In this document: piece by piece, positions 48,501 to 61,425 of the stretch
How positions within the stretch are numbered: the stretch's first letter is position 1
How the letters are laid out: each line of letters starts with the position of its first letter
Assembly (NCBI GenBank): GCA_018389105.1
Contig: JACATO010000688.1
Coordinates: 288,001 to 352,000 of the forward strand
DNA from: Nautilus pompilius
Taxonomy: Eukaryota > Mollusca > Cephalopoda > Nautilida > Nautilidae
Direction of reading: 5' to 3'
Length of the DNA: 64,000 nt
Position numbers and translations under genes: made by a program
Notes under the pieces: generated by a model
The model's input: the letters and a program-made list of their open reading frames with translations, nothing else
Database searches by the model: none
What the model was told of the DNA's origin: nothing

Positions 48501-51500
48501 AACTGCTTTATTGATTAATTTTAAAAAGCCAATTCATATCAGATAGGAGTGTATGAAGGATTTAAGTAGCAGAAGGGGGGGTTTAAATTGGATCAGCATG
48601 CAAACCTGAGAGATGGATGATATACATCTCTGTCTGCCAAGACTAGACAAATGATTGCTGATCCTGTTACCAGCAACTCCAGTTATCCTACACCAGCACA
48701 TCAGGAGTTTCTCCACTCTCAACACTGATTAAAATGGAAGGATTCTGACAAAGGTTCCACTACCTTATGAAAATGGATCTGGACTTACCACCACCAGAAA
48801 ACTAGATAGGGCCCCAACTCTGGTGAAAAGACACACATGGCTCCTGCCTCACTGGACTGGGGTTATTTAGTATATCCATACCCTGGTTATCAGGCTTGTA
48901 AAACATCATGTACCCATCACTCTACCCTGGTGGGTGGTTACATTCCACAAAGCTGCTGCTAAAAAAAAAAAAGAAAAAACAGAACAAACATAGAGCAAAT
49001 GGAAAAGCTTAACTCCATGAAGGAGCTGACATTGTGGTATTTCTATTTGATCTTATTGGGCCCCTTCCCTGGTAACAAAGTGTCAAAACCAACCAAGTGG
49101 ATCACCAGAACAGTTACAGAAAACATTTCCTAGCTTTACCAGCAGATTTTGTTTGTCTTTAAGACAACATTTCTACATTCCTACTTTGTAAACAAATCAA
49201 AACAAAAAAAATTCAAATAGATGCCAAAACCAAACTCTATTTGTTTGTCTTTCAAGCATCTCACAAAGTAAACAAACTTAGGTAACTGGAGCATGCCTAC
49301 AAAATGCCATATTTTCTTACATATCTAACCATCATTTTGCTTTCTTTCCCCCTTCTACACCACATTAAAAGAACCAACATTACCGACTAATGGTGTAAAG
49401 CAACCTTTAACTACTGCTAATCCAGTAATCAACACGACTGGAAATTCCTTCAGCTAACTAACGAAATTTCAAAAATAAGTTGTAAGTAGATAAGTACACA
49501 AGGCACAACTAAATAGTTTTTAAAAACATTTTGTTGTTTAATCCTTCTTTCAGTTCTCGTCTTTTAAAGGAAAAATGGTCATTTTAAAAGCAAAAATTAT
49601 TTCTTGTCTTAAATATGAAACTAATACCAAAGGTCATTTTCTTAACCGAATCATGAAGATCAGAGTTCTATATACTAATGCACAATAATGAGCTTGAGTA
49701 GAATTTGATTATCTGAAATACAGGTGTTATTAATGATGCACAACAGCTGCTGGCCAAATTGACATTTAGGTCTGAAACTATTACATTTTATAGCTCATTT
49801 TTGTACAGGTTAATTCACAATGCTTTGTTTTATTGAACAACACCTGCTTTACCTCCATCCTATACTGACCTCCTTCCATTCCTGACATATTGTTAAAGTA
49901 TCAGTTATACCCACAAAGTATAAAGTAAAGCTCTAACTATATTTCAGAAAATAATCTGCATAATAAATAAAACAAAAGCATTTTAAAAACAACGAAAAAC
50001 TATAAAAAATTTAAAAAAAAAAAAACAAGTCAAGCCAGACAAAAAGTGTCCAGGTGAAAATGTGTCTAAACATTAACTTCCAATGCATTCTCAAAAACAA
50101 AACATCTGCACATCTTATAAGTCCAAGTTATTTCTTCAAAAATTAGTTGTTCTTAACGACTTATTTAAAATTGATCGTTTTTTCCTCCAATATTATAACT
50201 TTCTCCACATCTCTCAATTGTCAGGAAAATCCCGTGTATTTCCATCTATTTGACATTTAAAAAAATCAGTATTGGGAGTAATTTAGACTTAAAATGAATA
50301 CATGTAAGGTCCGAAATCCATTTCATCATTCAGTCAGAAATATGCAAAGCCCATATCATCTTCAGTATAATTTTCTTTTCACCAGACGTATTTCTTCTCC
50401 ACTACTACAAGCAGAACTGTGAAGAAGTTGAAGGTAAAAGAGATAGATTAGCCATGTGCTAGTTCCTATTTTGTAAATCATTCGAGGTGAAACAGTATAT
50501 CTGTTAGTACCAGTTCTAGATCTCGGTAAGTAAGAAATTATAAGTACTTGACCTTTGAACACAGATACCTTTAAGAGTGATAATGTTAGTCTAGTCGTTA
50601 ACCTCTGCGGATGTGTGCAGGAGAGAGAAAGATCTTTACATCATATACAGTTTAGAACTTAAACAACTTTCCAACATCATTGTCTATCTGAAGCAGGGTT
50701 TACCACAGCATGATCAGGTGGATGTATTTAATCTTGAAATGTTTTTTGTCACTAAATTAAAAGTTTCATCACAGTTCACAAAGAAAAACAACAATTCTGG
50801 ATGTGCAGCACTCCTTTCAATATGTGAACCCTTACAGCAGCCCAAGCCATTTCAAAGGGCCCTTTGACTACTGGCTTGGGATTGCCGAATCTTTTGTTGT
50901 TGATGCAAATGGTAGTGACAGAGGCAATTAATATATGTCAGCAAACAGCTGACAGTGAGGCTTGAAAGGATGAATGATTTTAAAAAGTGAAGACATCGCA
51001 GACAAAGTACCGTCAAACAAACTGGTGATTTCAAATTTTTAAATTAAATTTGTCATTGAAATTTATTATTATTATAGCTGGGTTTTTTTAATTTGATTAC
51101 ATTAACCTTTTCAGTATTTTATTAAAACATATTCATAAAGCCTTCCATCTCAAAATCCATTTTTATTTCATCAAAATGAAAAAAACGCATAAGTTTAGAT
51201 GGTAATAATAAAGAAAAAAACACAAAGTTCATTTAAACAAATTCACCAATGGCCACCAAACCACATTAAACCAATTCAACATTAAGTTCTACCTCTAACA
51301 ATATTCAACTGCACTATCTAAAAAGATTTTTATTTGAAAGGATAAACCTGAATCCCTAGAGTTTTTAAAATTGACTAGTTTACACTTTGGTTTAAATGCT
51401 AAAATTATTAATTCTAAATTCTCAAATAGATGTCAGAAATGATTAATTGAAAGTTCTCCTGTACAGATAATTTAGAGACCAACATCCTGTGTTTTTAGAA

Positions 51501-51525
51501 GCGATATCAGAGCCCATACAAAAAA
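48501..51525. other. AT-rich DNA; unassigned complex patch at 48.54-49.1 kb
   Basis: The patch about 48540-48960 is richer in G/C and ends with an A-run at 48961-48972 followed by more A-rich sequence. This could be the tail of a retroposon on the plus strand, but no head or domain was recognised. The rest shows nothing. Confidence 0.35.
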
Positions 51526-51605
51526 GTTGTGATCCACAGGTAGACGCCATACAACACAACGCACGGTTGTGATCCGCAGGTAGACGCCATACAGCACAAT
51601 GCAAG
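51526..51605. repeat. 40 bp unit repeated twice in tandem
   Basis: GTTGTGATCCACAGGTAGAC begins at 51526 and its near copy GTTGTGATCCGCAGGTAGAC at 51566, with the following CGCCATACARCACAAYGCA also shared. Two 40 bp copies differ at only a few bases, so the duplication is fairly recent. Confidence 0.93.
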
Positions 51606-53490
51606 CTTTGACAAGCTTAAGGTGTTATCAACAGCAGCACTGCAGTACCACCCAAACAAACTTGAAAAGTATTCAAAGTTTATATTTTAAAAATTCCTTC
51701 ATAATTAATTGCACAAGTTATTTAAAAAAATTAATTTAATTTTGGAGTAAAGTAAATCTGTTAATTGGTGGATTTTTAAATTGAAAACAAATGTTACATT
51801 TTTTCTGTGTTACCAATTTGAATAGTTTAAAAATCAAACTTACTATAAATATAAATTTTAACAAATAAAGAAACAAAAGAGTAATGGTAAAGTAACGAAG
51901 TACAGCCTAAGAAGATATTTTGAACACTGTATCCATTTTATATAAAAAATAATTTACATATACATTAAAATTAAAAAAAAAAAAAACATCATCAGGCTTC
52001 CAAAGCACTAACTATATAGTGCAAACAGTGGAAAAAATTGGTCTTCCGTGACACCAAGAAAAGTGTTAAGTATCACAGTATCCAGGGGAACTCCAACATT
52101 ATCTACTTGTACATGCAATTATGCAAAACAGTGAGCCAGGAACAAGTGGTAGCAAATACAATAACAGCTTTAACAGATTTCCAAGTAAAGCAGGAAGGTT
52201 ACAATTAAATTTATGAAGAAGCTTACTGATGCAAGCACTGATAATACATTCTAATGGACCACTAGTAAATAAGATGTTGCATCAAAGCTGAATATTTAAA
52301 AAAATTTTCCACTTCCAAGGTGTGTATCTTGAAAAAAATCCAAACCACCCATTGTATTTGCCATTTTTTGTAAGGCTGATCAGCAGTTAAGCTACAGGAC
52401 CTGAGGTAAACAGCCAGGTGTGGCTGCTAAACATGGGGCAACACAGAGTCGTCATCCAACTCTGGCAAAGTACAATGTGGACTGTTAGCACATTCCATCC
52501 AGACCAATTTGTGGCAGGTTCACCAGATCCAGACTGTATGGAATTGGCTACATACAATCTGCTTGTTTGCAAGCTAGATATACAGTATCTCGCACATTCT
52601 CAACACCAGCCTGGCAGCAGGCATGACTAGAGTTGGACAGAGCTCATTCACACTGTACCTTGGCTCACTTATCTAATCAGAGTAAATTCAACTTTTGCTT
52701 TGCTGTCGGTCAATTACATGTCTGGCGGGAACCAAACTGATATTATGCTGACTGTAACATTTTTGACAGAAACCAATTTCAGGTGGCAATGTTGTTGTGT
52801 AAGTTATTGTGACCACGAAACTGAACTAATTCTCTTTGATTGAACTGTTACGGGCCAGCAGTACCTGGATAAAACCATTAGACCTGTTGTTAATATTGTT
52901 TACACAAAGTCACAATCATTAATTCACATTCACAGTTGAGAATGTAAGGATCCAATATGAAAGTATATCAGAAGCCACCTTTAAAAGACATCATCTTCCA
53001 TGGCCTGAATCTTCCCCAAAGTTAAATCCCATAGTACATAAAAAGCAGGTACGAGGTGTACTGCAATACATGCTAGTAATGGTCATGTGACTAGGTGAGT
53101 AGATAGTGAATATTTGGTATCCCTAGCATCAAACAACATCCAGATATTGTACAAAATAAACTCTGCACGTCAAACTTTATGGTCAATTTTGAATTTTGTG
53201 CAAATGTTTAATGAATTAATACAAATCAAATCACAATAGCTATATATTGTTTTGACTGGTTTATAATCAATTGCCAATTTGAGAAAAGATTAATGGGCTA
53301 ATATAAAAAAAACCAAAACCAACAAATGGAAAAGGACAGGAAAATTATTTTAATTTTGTGATTTGATTTTGTTTTAAATTTATTAGAAATATAAAACTTG
53401 AATATCCTCACTTTTTCTTCCCTGTGACAACTAATGTTGTAAATATTTTATGTATCCTGTAATTATTAAAAACATAATTTACATAACACA
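51606..53490. other. AT-rich DNA, no gene recognised
   Basis: A patch near 52390-52680 has balanced composition and short frames on both strands without recognisable motifs. Nothing can be assigned. Confidence 0.45.
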
Positions 53491-54606
53491 TTAGGTTGTT
53501 ACAAAAGTTTTTTTCTGCTTTTTTACCACAACAACGAGACCTCATACCGTTGCTGAACATGATAATCAAAGTAAGTTCCATTACAATCAGTACACTTCTG
53601 ACAATGAGTTACAAGCACATTTATACCATTTTGAAAAAAAATCTGGATTTCTGGAGTCAATAAACTGCTGGAAGGCAGTTTTACTTGCTGCTCGGTTGGA
53701 GAAGGATTTCATAAGGAGGAAGCTGTTGAGGTGTTTGAAAAGGTGGTAGTCTGTGGGAGAGAGGTCTGGTGAATAGGCTGGGTGAGGGAGAACTTCGTAC
53801 CCCAATGTGTTCAGTTTCTGAAGAGATTTTTGCAACATGAAGACGGCCATTGTTGGGCCTCTTCAATTCACCAATGCCGGCTGTCATTGGGAGAGTTTCT
53901 GATGAACAACTTTTAATTCACGATAGTACCTTTCAGCTGTGATGGTTTCGCCAGGTTACAAGAAGTTATAGTAGATGACACCAGTTGCAGTCCACCAGGT
54001 AGTGACCATTACCTTCTTTGCATAGAGGCTAGATTTTGGAATGTGGTTAGGCTCCTTGTCGCTGTCGAGCCACTGTGCTGATCATTTGCGATTGTCGTAA
54101 AGGATCCAATTTTCATCACATGTAATGATTTGGTCAAGAAATTGGTCATTTTTGTTTCTTATGACAGTTGAAGAGCAGAGATCTCCAATCAACGATTTTG
54201 TTGTTGTTCATTCAACTAGTGAGGCACCCACTTGTCAAGCTTCTTCACCTGGCCGATTGCATCAAGATGCCGGGAAACAGTTGCAGTGCTTATGTCGAGC
54301 TCTCCAGCAATTTCTCTCACTGGTTTTCTTGGATCACCTTCAGCTGAGGTTTTTAGATGATCGTCATCACAGCTGGAAGGATGTCCGCTACATTCCTCAT
54401 CTTCGAGGCTCATCTCCTGATTGATACTTTGCAAACCATCATTGTGCTGTGTACTCATGTGCTGTATCCTTGCCCCATGCTTGCATAATGTTACGAGTTG
54501 CCTCGCTCTCTTTGTGGCCTGGTTTGAACTCGTGAAGCAAAATGGCACAAAAAACTATTCTATCCCTGCTTCACTCAGAACCCTGAAACAAATATCCATC
54601 TTATGA
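53491..54606 (-). mobile_element. mariner (Hsmar1-like), 5' end missing
   Basis: The end at 53491, TTAGGTTGTTACAAAAGTTT, is a mariner inverted repeat of the Hsmar1 style and marks the 3' side of this minus-strand element. The transposase occupies the rest. The other inverted repeat is absent: the coding sequence runs to about 54600 and then meets the poly(A) side of a LINE. The gene's 5' end was lost or displaced by that insertion. Confidence 0.85.
53587..54600 (-). pseudogene. mariner transposase, Hsmar1-like, frameshifted
   Basis: Read on the minus strand, the N-terminal part (54548-54216) has SLEDEECSGHPSS and DPRKPVREIAGELDISTATV, then SRHLDAIGQVKKLDKWVPH, the two-HTH DNA-binding region with linker. 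ITCDENWILYDNRK (about 54130-54090) carries the first catalytic Asp. SAQWLDSDKEPNHIPKSSLY, KKVMVTTWWTATGVIYYNFL and PGETITAERYYREL follow, with stops. The second-Asp block is damaged: a small deletion with frame change leaves NGRLHVAK where relatives have HDNARPHVA. LPHPAYSPDLSPTDYHLFKH holds the third Asp (residue 34 of the frame starting at 53850). No functional enzyme can be made. Confidence 0.9.
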
Positions 54607-55290
54607 TTTTTTTTTTCAATCACTCAAATGGACACACTAGATCCCTGCGCAAAGGTTGCCATGTGCTGCGGGTCCCTCAGACTGCCAAAAAGCTTCTTTT
54701 GTACCATAGTCCCCTCTGCTCAGATTTGTCACCTAAGGCCATCATGTAGTGGGCAGGACTGCAGCAGATGTTTTGTTGTCATGCTGCCTGTCTGGCAGGG
54801 GAACTGGTCTGACTGACCAATTCTGAACCTGGTAAAGTGGTAGTGGTTCATTCGGTTGTGGCCAGTCAGCAGCCTGAATGTGAGAACCTGCTCGGGCCTG
54901 GAGAACAGGTAATAAGGGTCATTTCCATTGTATCATGGGTGTTGCTGCAGCCACTTGTTTTTGTTGCTTTGCCTTAATGATAGTCTTGATTTCTTTGAAG
55001 GTGGTGGACCTGTCATTCTGTTCCTTTGTAGTGCTCTCTTTCACAAGAGTGTCTGCAGCTTCATTGCCTAGTATGTTGCAGTGAGAGGGGACCCACTCCA
55101 GGACAGCCATGTGGGTTCTGTACAGAGGGAGTAGGGCGGATGACAGGTCATTCAGTTCTGTGTCTCTGGCAGTGTCTAAGGCCTGCAGAAATGACTTTGC
55201 ATCACTGAAGAACACAACATTGTGGGTGGAGAATGGACTGTGTTCTATGTGGGTTGCACCTGTCTTGTTTAAAAAGGTAGAAAACAGTAT
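54607..55290 (-). mobile_element. LINE (jockey/I-group type) 3' end, 5'-truncated
   Basis: On the minus strand the frame starting at 55215 reads MFFSDAKSFLQALDTARDTE, then LEWVPSHCNILGNEAADTLV and KES, an RNase H domain with FFSDAK and GNEAADTLVK carrying catalytic aspartates. After a frameshift near 54919 come LLTGHNRMNHYHF, FRIGQSD and CQTGSMTTKHLLQSC, the C-terminal zinc-binding motif found after RNase H in these retrotransposons. A run of nine T at 54607-54615 is its poly(A) tail. The similarity stops near 55290, the 5' truncation typical of target-primed reverse transcription. Reverse transcriptase is absent. Confidence 0.85.
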
Positions 55291-57410
55291 ATAATTTATC
55301 TACATACACCTTCACAAGCTTGAATTAACAAAATATAAAAACCGGCAAAACTTTTATAATGATCTAATAATGAGAGTTATGCAAACCATTAGAAAATAGC
55401 ATTCCATCATTTTAAATGTTATGAAATTTTTTTTGTTGTTGCAAGTATACATAGTTCTCAATTATGCCTCCACTTTTGTTTCTTTCCTGGTACATAAACT
55501 TTGCCTGACTTCATGTAGAGATACTCCAATATCCAGTTGGCGTTGGAATGCATCCAATTTTCGTGGCACCCCTCTGCAAGTTATAACATTTGTGAATGGT
55601 GAGACTACTCTGGGTTTAAGTATGGGTGCTGGGATAGATACTGCCATGATGGCACAAGGGGAAAAGAGCCAGGCTACTGGCTGACTGTGGAAAATGCATC
55701 CATGAAATCATGTAGCATAAAGCTTGGTGTAAGTTCATGGAAATTGCCTTTTTTTTTGGTAATTTTTCTTCTATCAGTACTATTATAATTCCAACACACT
55801 AAGAAATTATAGTTAACTTGAAGAATATAAATGTACCAATCTCTAAAAAAACCAAAAAAAAACCTCCTGCCTAATCAGATACCTTTTACCGTAAACCCAA
55901 TAAATACTAAAGTTAATATTTATTGCAGGTAAGCCTATTTTTCCAGTCACCCTTCATTATCTTGAGGGGCTCGGTCACATGCTGCTACATTTTTGAGAAA
56001 ATATACTGCTACTTGTCTTACATTTACTAATACAAAAAGGTAAAACCTGTATTAAATTTTATTTATTTGTCATTTGCTTATAATAATATAAAACAATAAT
56101 TAATAAATAACAAAAGTTGAAACCAAATTTTAAAAAAATTCTAAAGCTGAACAGTGTATCTTAAAATTAAAATATTTTGAAGTGCCTCATTTTGTTTTGT
56201 AAGAGCCACGAATATAAACGTTACTGCTGGAAACAAACATTCATGGTAACTAGTGTCATTGGAATAAGCACACACAACAAAAGCCAACTGATATAGTTTA
56301 GAATATGATGCTTTCATCTCTCTCCACCATTCTAATAGGTTTATTTCCAACAATGGAGTCCCTTAATTACGAAGCAATAAACTGCTGCTGACCAACACTG
56401 TTGATGTCTCACATCCATGCTGCCACAGACAACATTTCTTCAGGGTTAACTCCAGAAGAGAATAGGTTGCTAGCCATTCCAGTAAAGAACTTGTATGCTT
56501 TTCCATAGATGCCCACAATAACTGTAAATGTATAATAAAAATACCCCGGCTCTAAATAGTACAGCAATAGTACTAAATCTGACTGAAATAACTTGTCTCT
56601 TAGATTCATTGCTTGCACAAGAAAAGCTGGCATTTGCTTTTAGCTGCTTCTACTCTACTGTGAGCCATGCTCAGCAAGTCTCCTGGAGCTACGTCTTCTT
56701 ACTGCAGTTATCATGCTGCATATTTTGCAGATTTTGGTGTCAGAACAATTTTTCCAAACTTATAACATTAAGCTATGCTTTTGGCCAATAACATTAATAA
56801 ACTCTTCGTAAAAATTTACATAACTACAGCAGTTGTGCAAGCATGTCATGCTAAGACCATGTTGCAATAAGTCCATAGTAGGCATTCTTAAATTTTAATT
56901 CTTTATTTTGAAGTTACTCATATGAGAGAGATTCTGTTTCTTTATAAGAGAATGACCTTGAGCAATTATCTTACAAATTGATTCTCCATGCTGCCCATAC
57001 AACTGCCAAGATTACTAGGATGAATCTCAAATTCATTGTGTGTGTGTGTGTTTGTGCATCTTCATTGACATCATCTTCTGCATCTCCAATCAAAGTTGAT
57101 AAAAATTCAAAGACCATGCCGTATAATCTTTGGTGAGTGAAAAAAATTTGTTTGACATTTAGTTCCTAAGACAATCTCTTTATTGCTCTCCGCAAAATGA
57201 TTCACAGAAAAATCTCTCACTGACCAAGGCTCAACGCCCCATAAAACAGTGTGTGGATAACTTTAATCTCTTAATACATTAGATTTTGTACACATGTGCA
57301 CCCAAACAAATGTTATTTTTTTTAGAATTTCCTGAGTAAAAATTAGACTACACTGTGTAAAATAAAACTGCATATTATTAGCTTAGATAAATGTAAAAAA
57401 CTTTGATTCA
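55291..57410. other. AT-rich DNA, no gene recognised
   Basis: Frames such as 55421-55684 (plus) have no recognisable motif and overlap opposite frames. A GT microsatellite lies at 57037-57052. Confidence 0.45.
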
Positions 57411-57412
57411 TT

Positions 57413-57560
57413 AATGTGGTCAGGTGGTTGGACAACTGAACTGTTAGCACTGAGAGCCCCAAATTATAATCCCAGTTTGGCAAAGCTTTCTGACATGATT
57501 TATTCTTGTTCTTTATTACCCAGCCATGTGGGCTTCCTCCTACATCTAAAAACAAAAAAA
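57413..57560 (+). mobile_element. tRNA-derived SINE, copy 3
   Basis: The head TGGTCAGGTGGTTGGACAAC (A-box-like) and AATTATAATCCCAG (worn B-box, 57462-57475) match the copy at 4.9 kb. The tail CTTGTTCTTTATTACC leads into CAGCCATGTGGG, the same phrase. A short A-rich tail follows at about 57551-57560. It is more diverged than the 4.9 kb copy. Confidence 0.7.
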
Positions 57561-60500
57561 ATTCTAAGAGTGGTTTTCACTCATAGCCTCCAAAATTGAA
57601 TAGTAGTTGTGCAATTATCAAGGGGTACATGGACATGAAGTGACAGACATCCATTACTGACAGTTCATAAACTATCATTCGGAAAATGAAAAATGATTCC
57701 TTCTTCCTTTTTAATCTGAATAATGCATTGAAAAGCTTAAACATTAAAATACATTTGACAACATGTAAATTATCTGGTATTTCCTCATTCGGTATCTCAG
57801 ACTTCATTTATTTATTCCTTAAATTGTTCTGAGTAGTATATTTTTAGTTTAAATATGAATTACTTTCCACAAATATGCTGCCCTTCAAATGGGAGCAATG
57901 TATAAGAAGTTATGCAGAAAATTAGCAGAAAGGTCCACAGATACGCTCGGACTTGTAAATGTCGAACAAAGCATCTCACACCTCGGAATGCATAATAATT
58001 AGTTTTAAGCAAAATGGTATTTACCGTGACTATGTGGGCTAATTTGAGATATTTGCATATAGTGTACATAATAGACAATCTACTCAAATTGCACTAGATA
58101 AAGGCATGGTGCTTAATTAGACTTGAGAAAGTTACATTACTTACATGAGAAACTTTTCACAGAGACCCTAGATCAATACATAATAAAGAGAGAGAATAGT
58201 TGATAGATTGGAGCAAGCAATCTTTGTCAAGAGAGTAAAGTGGCAGTGCTCAGTCACAAATCTGTAAAGTATCAGAGGTAATTTGAATTGATCGTGGGCT
58301 AATCAGTATGAAAATAGAGTCAAAACTGGATTGTGTAGGCCATTTTATGATTTTAGGTCCACTGGAATTTAAGAAAAAACACAAAGAATACAGAAAAAAA
58401 ATTCAGTTTAGACAATGTTGTAAAACAAAGAAACAATCAGGTAAATGATATCTAATTCAAAAAGTTGATGGCTATATGAAGAGTTCAGTGAAGAAACCGC
58501 TTAGTCGTGACCAAGATTGAGTTTCACCATTGGAAAATGAGGAAAAAAGCAGTGATTTAGTTCAAGAGAACACATTTGAGATTTCAGAGGATTACAGGAA
58601 AGCAAACGTGCAAGCAGAATTAGAATTCACTAGCATGAAAGTAAACTGATGTCAGCATCAGAATCAGGGTTACTTATAATTACAATGAAACAGTTTAAGC
58701 CACCTGGATATCTCAAATGTTTAATAATTTAGAAACACAAATAGTTAGCTAACCCTTGCAAAGCAATACCATTTATTTACGTGCTGGGAGCATCAAATGT
58801 CATTAAAGAATTTTAAAGCTGCATGATCACAAACATTTAAATTATATATCTATAAATCCAAGAGATCTTGGTAAATTGTTAGAAAGCTTCCTGACACATG
58901 GAAAAACAAAAAAGTAATTGATTAATTTATAGAATCTAATTTTGTTGTTGTTGATTTAAAACCCAGCAAATTTAATTTCTTTTCAATGTGGGTTTAGATA
59001 GTAAATCCAAATAAACACCGTCAAGATGTAACACGCAGACTACTGATTTGAAGGTTGCATGCAACATGTCCATAAGAATACAGTGTAAAGACAGCATTTC
59101 TTAACGTTTCATATAAATGAAGAGTTATATGCAGTGGGGTTATAGCTTTCCAGAATGGCTAAAATAATAATATTCTATTAAAGAGACAAAATTATTAATA
59201 TGCTAACAGTCACAAGTGAAATTCAAGTTTATTCACAGTAACCACAAGAAAAAAACATGAACCACTTCATCCAAATGTGTTTATGTGCACCCTGTATCTC
59301 CAAAAATGGGATAATGGTCATTTCTGATGCATGGGTGTCTCTAAATAAAACTGTGCATTGATATACACCGTAGTTTTAACATGATAGCTAGCAAGGTGAT
59401 ACAATAAAGTACACACTTGTTCTGACTCTAATAGGTCTTTAGTATTTTGACAGATGAGGACTCAGAAAGGAATTCATTAAACTAATTCAAAAGCCAATTG
59501 AGGAAACAACATTTTGAGAGAACCTATGCATGTAGACATCAAACCAAATCTACCCACCACCAAAAAGTATACTACAGATTAGAAAACCAGCTCTTGAGAA
59601 TAGTGAAATACACAGAAAAACACGCACCATTCTATTACTTCAGATGTTACTATCATGGCATAATAGCTTTAGGCAAAATTTTGCAATTTTTAACTGATAC
59701 AATCAACTGATATCAGCTAATACATTCTAAAAATCTCACACAAGGATATTGTACATTTGATGCATTGCATTTTTCAAACTCCTATCACCACCTCTGTTGA
59801 CATGAAATTACTAATATTTTGGGGAACTCTTCTTGTTGCATCCCAAGGATAGATGCAAGGATAATTTCCATTAACCTTGATTCCATTGATAATATGGTCC
59901 TAATGCCAGTCAGAAATCTTGTACATGTCAAATACCGTAGTTATGCCACCAATTTTCACAAACATCTAAACAAAACAATAAAGCAATTTACTCCAATGTA
60001 ATGGCACAGAGGGTTAATTTTATATTTTCTCTTCTATTGTGAATGAGAGCAACTACTTTTAGTGTTGACATTTTTTAAATATGTCACAGCATTAAGAATC
60101 TCCAATGACTGCAGACAATAAGAAAAAGCATTGAAGCCTTCAGAATTTCTAGATGTTGGCAGTAATTTTGCAGTGAAAGCAGTTTCCTTGAATCTGTGGA
60201 TTTGGGTTCTTACACAAGTTTATGAGACTTCATATTTTCTTCTTGGAATTTAACGAAGAAAAATAATAAACACAGAACTGAACGATTTAAAAAAGGGAAA
60301 CCTATAAAGTAGTACTGTCACATTTACGAAGAATTTTTAATCATGGCTAACAGAATTTAATTATTTATGAATCGAAGTTGAAATCTATACAATAAAACTG
60401 GTTATATTTTAGCTTGATGTTTCTTAAACTTGTCAAAGAAGCACACACTGCAAAAGTTTTTTTCTAAATAACAACAACAACACAAAAATAAACTAAGTTA

Positions 60501-61029
60501 AAGAAACTGGCTAGTTAAAAAGTGAAGGGTTAGGAGATTTATAGGCAGTGCATTGAAAATGTATCCATAATAAAGTCATATTTTAATTCCATGTTTAACT
60601 AAACAAATACCTTATTTTATTAATATTCAAAACTTTAAACACACACACACTTTAGCTAACCTTATGTTGTTGATTTTTTTTTGGAAAATGAAACTTTATA
60701 AAATGAAAATGAATTTTATTAGTAATTCTGTAATGAAGATATTTCATTTTCAGACTTGGATGTTGTCTTTATTTTCTTCAGAACTTATCAAGAATTGATG
60801 GAAGTTCTGAGAATACTAAACCCTTCTAATGTTTATCAGATCTTTGCTGCTACTTTTGTCATACCACGTGATTAGGGAAACTTCATTTAGCAGCTGATTA
60901 GAAACTAGTGAGAAATAAATGATTATCTCACTTTTAAATACTATAAAATTGTCACAAAATTAGAAATTATTTACGTAAAATGTCAGGGTTAGTAGAAAAT
61001 CTTAAAAAGACTGCACTTTCAATATACTG
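57561..61029. other. AT-rich DNA, no gene recognised
   Basis: No coding similarity, element ends or long repeats were seen. Confidence 0.5.
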
Positions 61030-61425
61030 TTAATGACTAAAAACTACTGACATTTTATTAATGCAGAGGAAATAAATAGAAGAAAAAAAGAATAAGCAGA
61101 TTACGACCATCCGCGATCTTACAGATTCGTCTGAGAGAAAATTAAAGACGTTAATGGTTAATTTCAGAAATCGACAGTAGTCACCTTTAACAATGGGGAG
61201 ACAATCACCCATAACCAGCCGACAGCTGAAATATTCAGAGAATCTTAAAATGATTGCTGTAAAAAGGCAGAGATGATCTCTGACCTCAGTGTGGCGGTAC
61301 TTCCATGAAGGATCTTCAACTGATGGAAGATTGTGACTCAGATAAAAGGCATCCATGATGTTCTTCTTCTTTTCCGCTCTTAATGAATTAAATGTGTCCT
61401 TGAAAACTTTCACACCATTACCCAT
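61030..61425 (-). CDS. Weak host-exon candidate, unrecognised
   Basis: A 131-residue minus-strand frame is the longest here that is not explained by a repeat or a transposon. Its first 55 residues (MGNGVKVFKDTFNSLRAEKK, NIMDAFYLSHNLPSVEDPSW, RHTEVRD) are rich in charged residues and look more protein-like than its AT-driven hydrophobic tail. The plus-strand complement of an AG acceptor lies just upstream of the start codon, but the polypyrimidine tract is poor and a GT-type donor (GAGGTCAGA) is only fair. I do not recognise the protein. It may well be chance. Confidence 0.2.
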   Translation of the reverse strand: MGNGVKVFKDTFNSLRAEKKKNIMDAFYLSHNLPSVEDPSWKYRHTEVRDHLCLFTAIILRFSEYFSCRLVMGDCLPIVKGDYCRFLKLTINVFNFLSDESVRSRMVVICLFFFSSIYFLCINKMSVVFSH

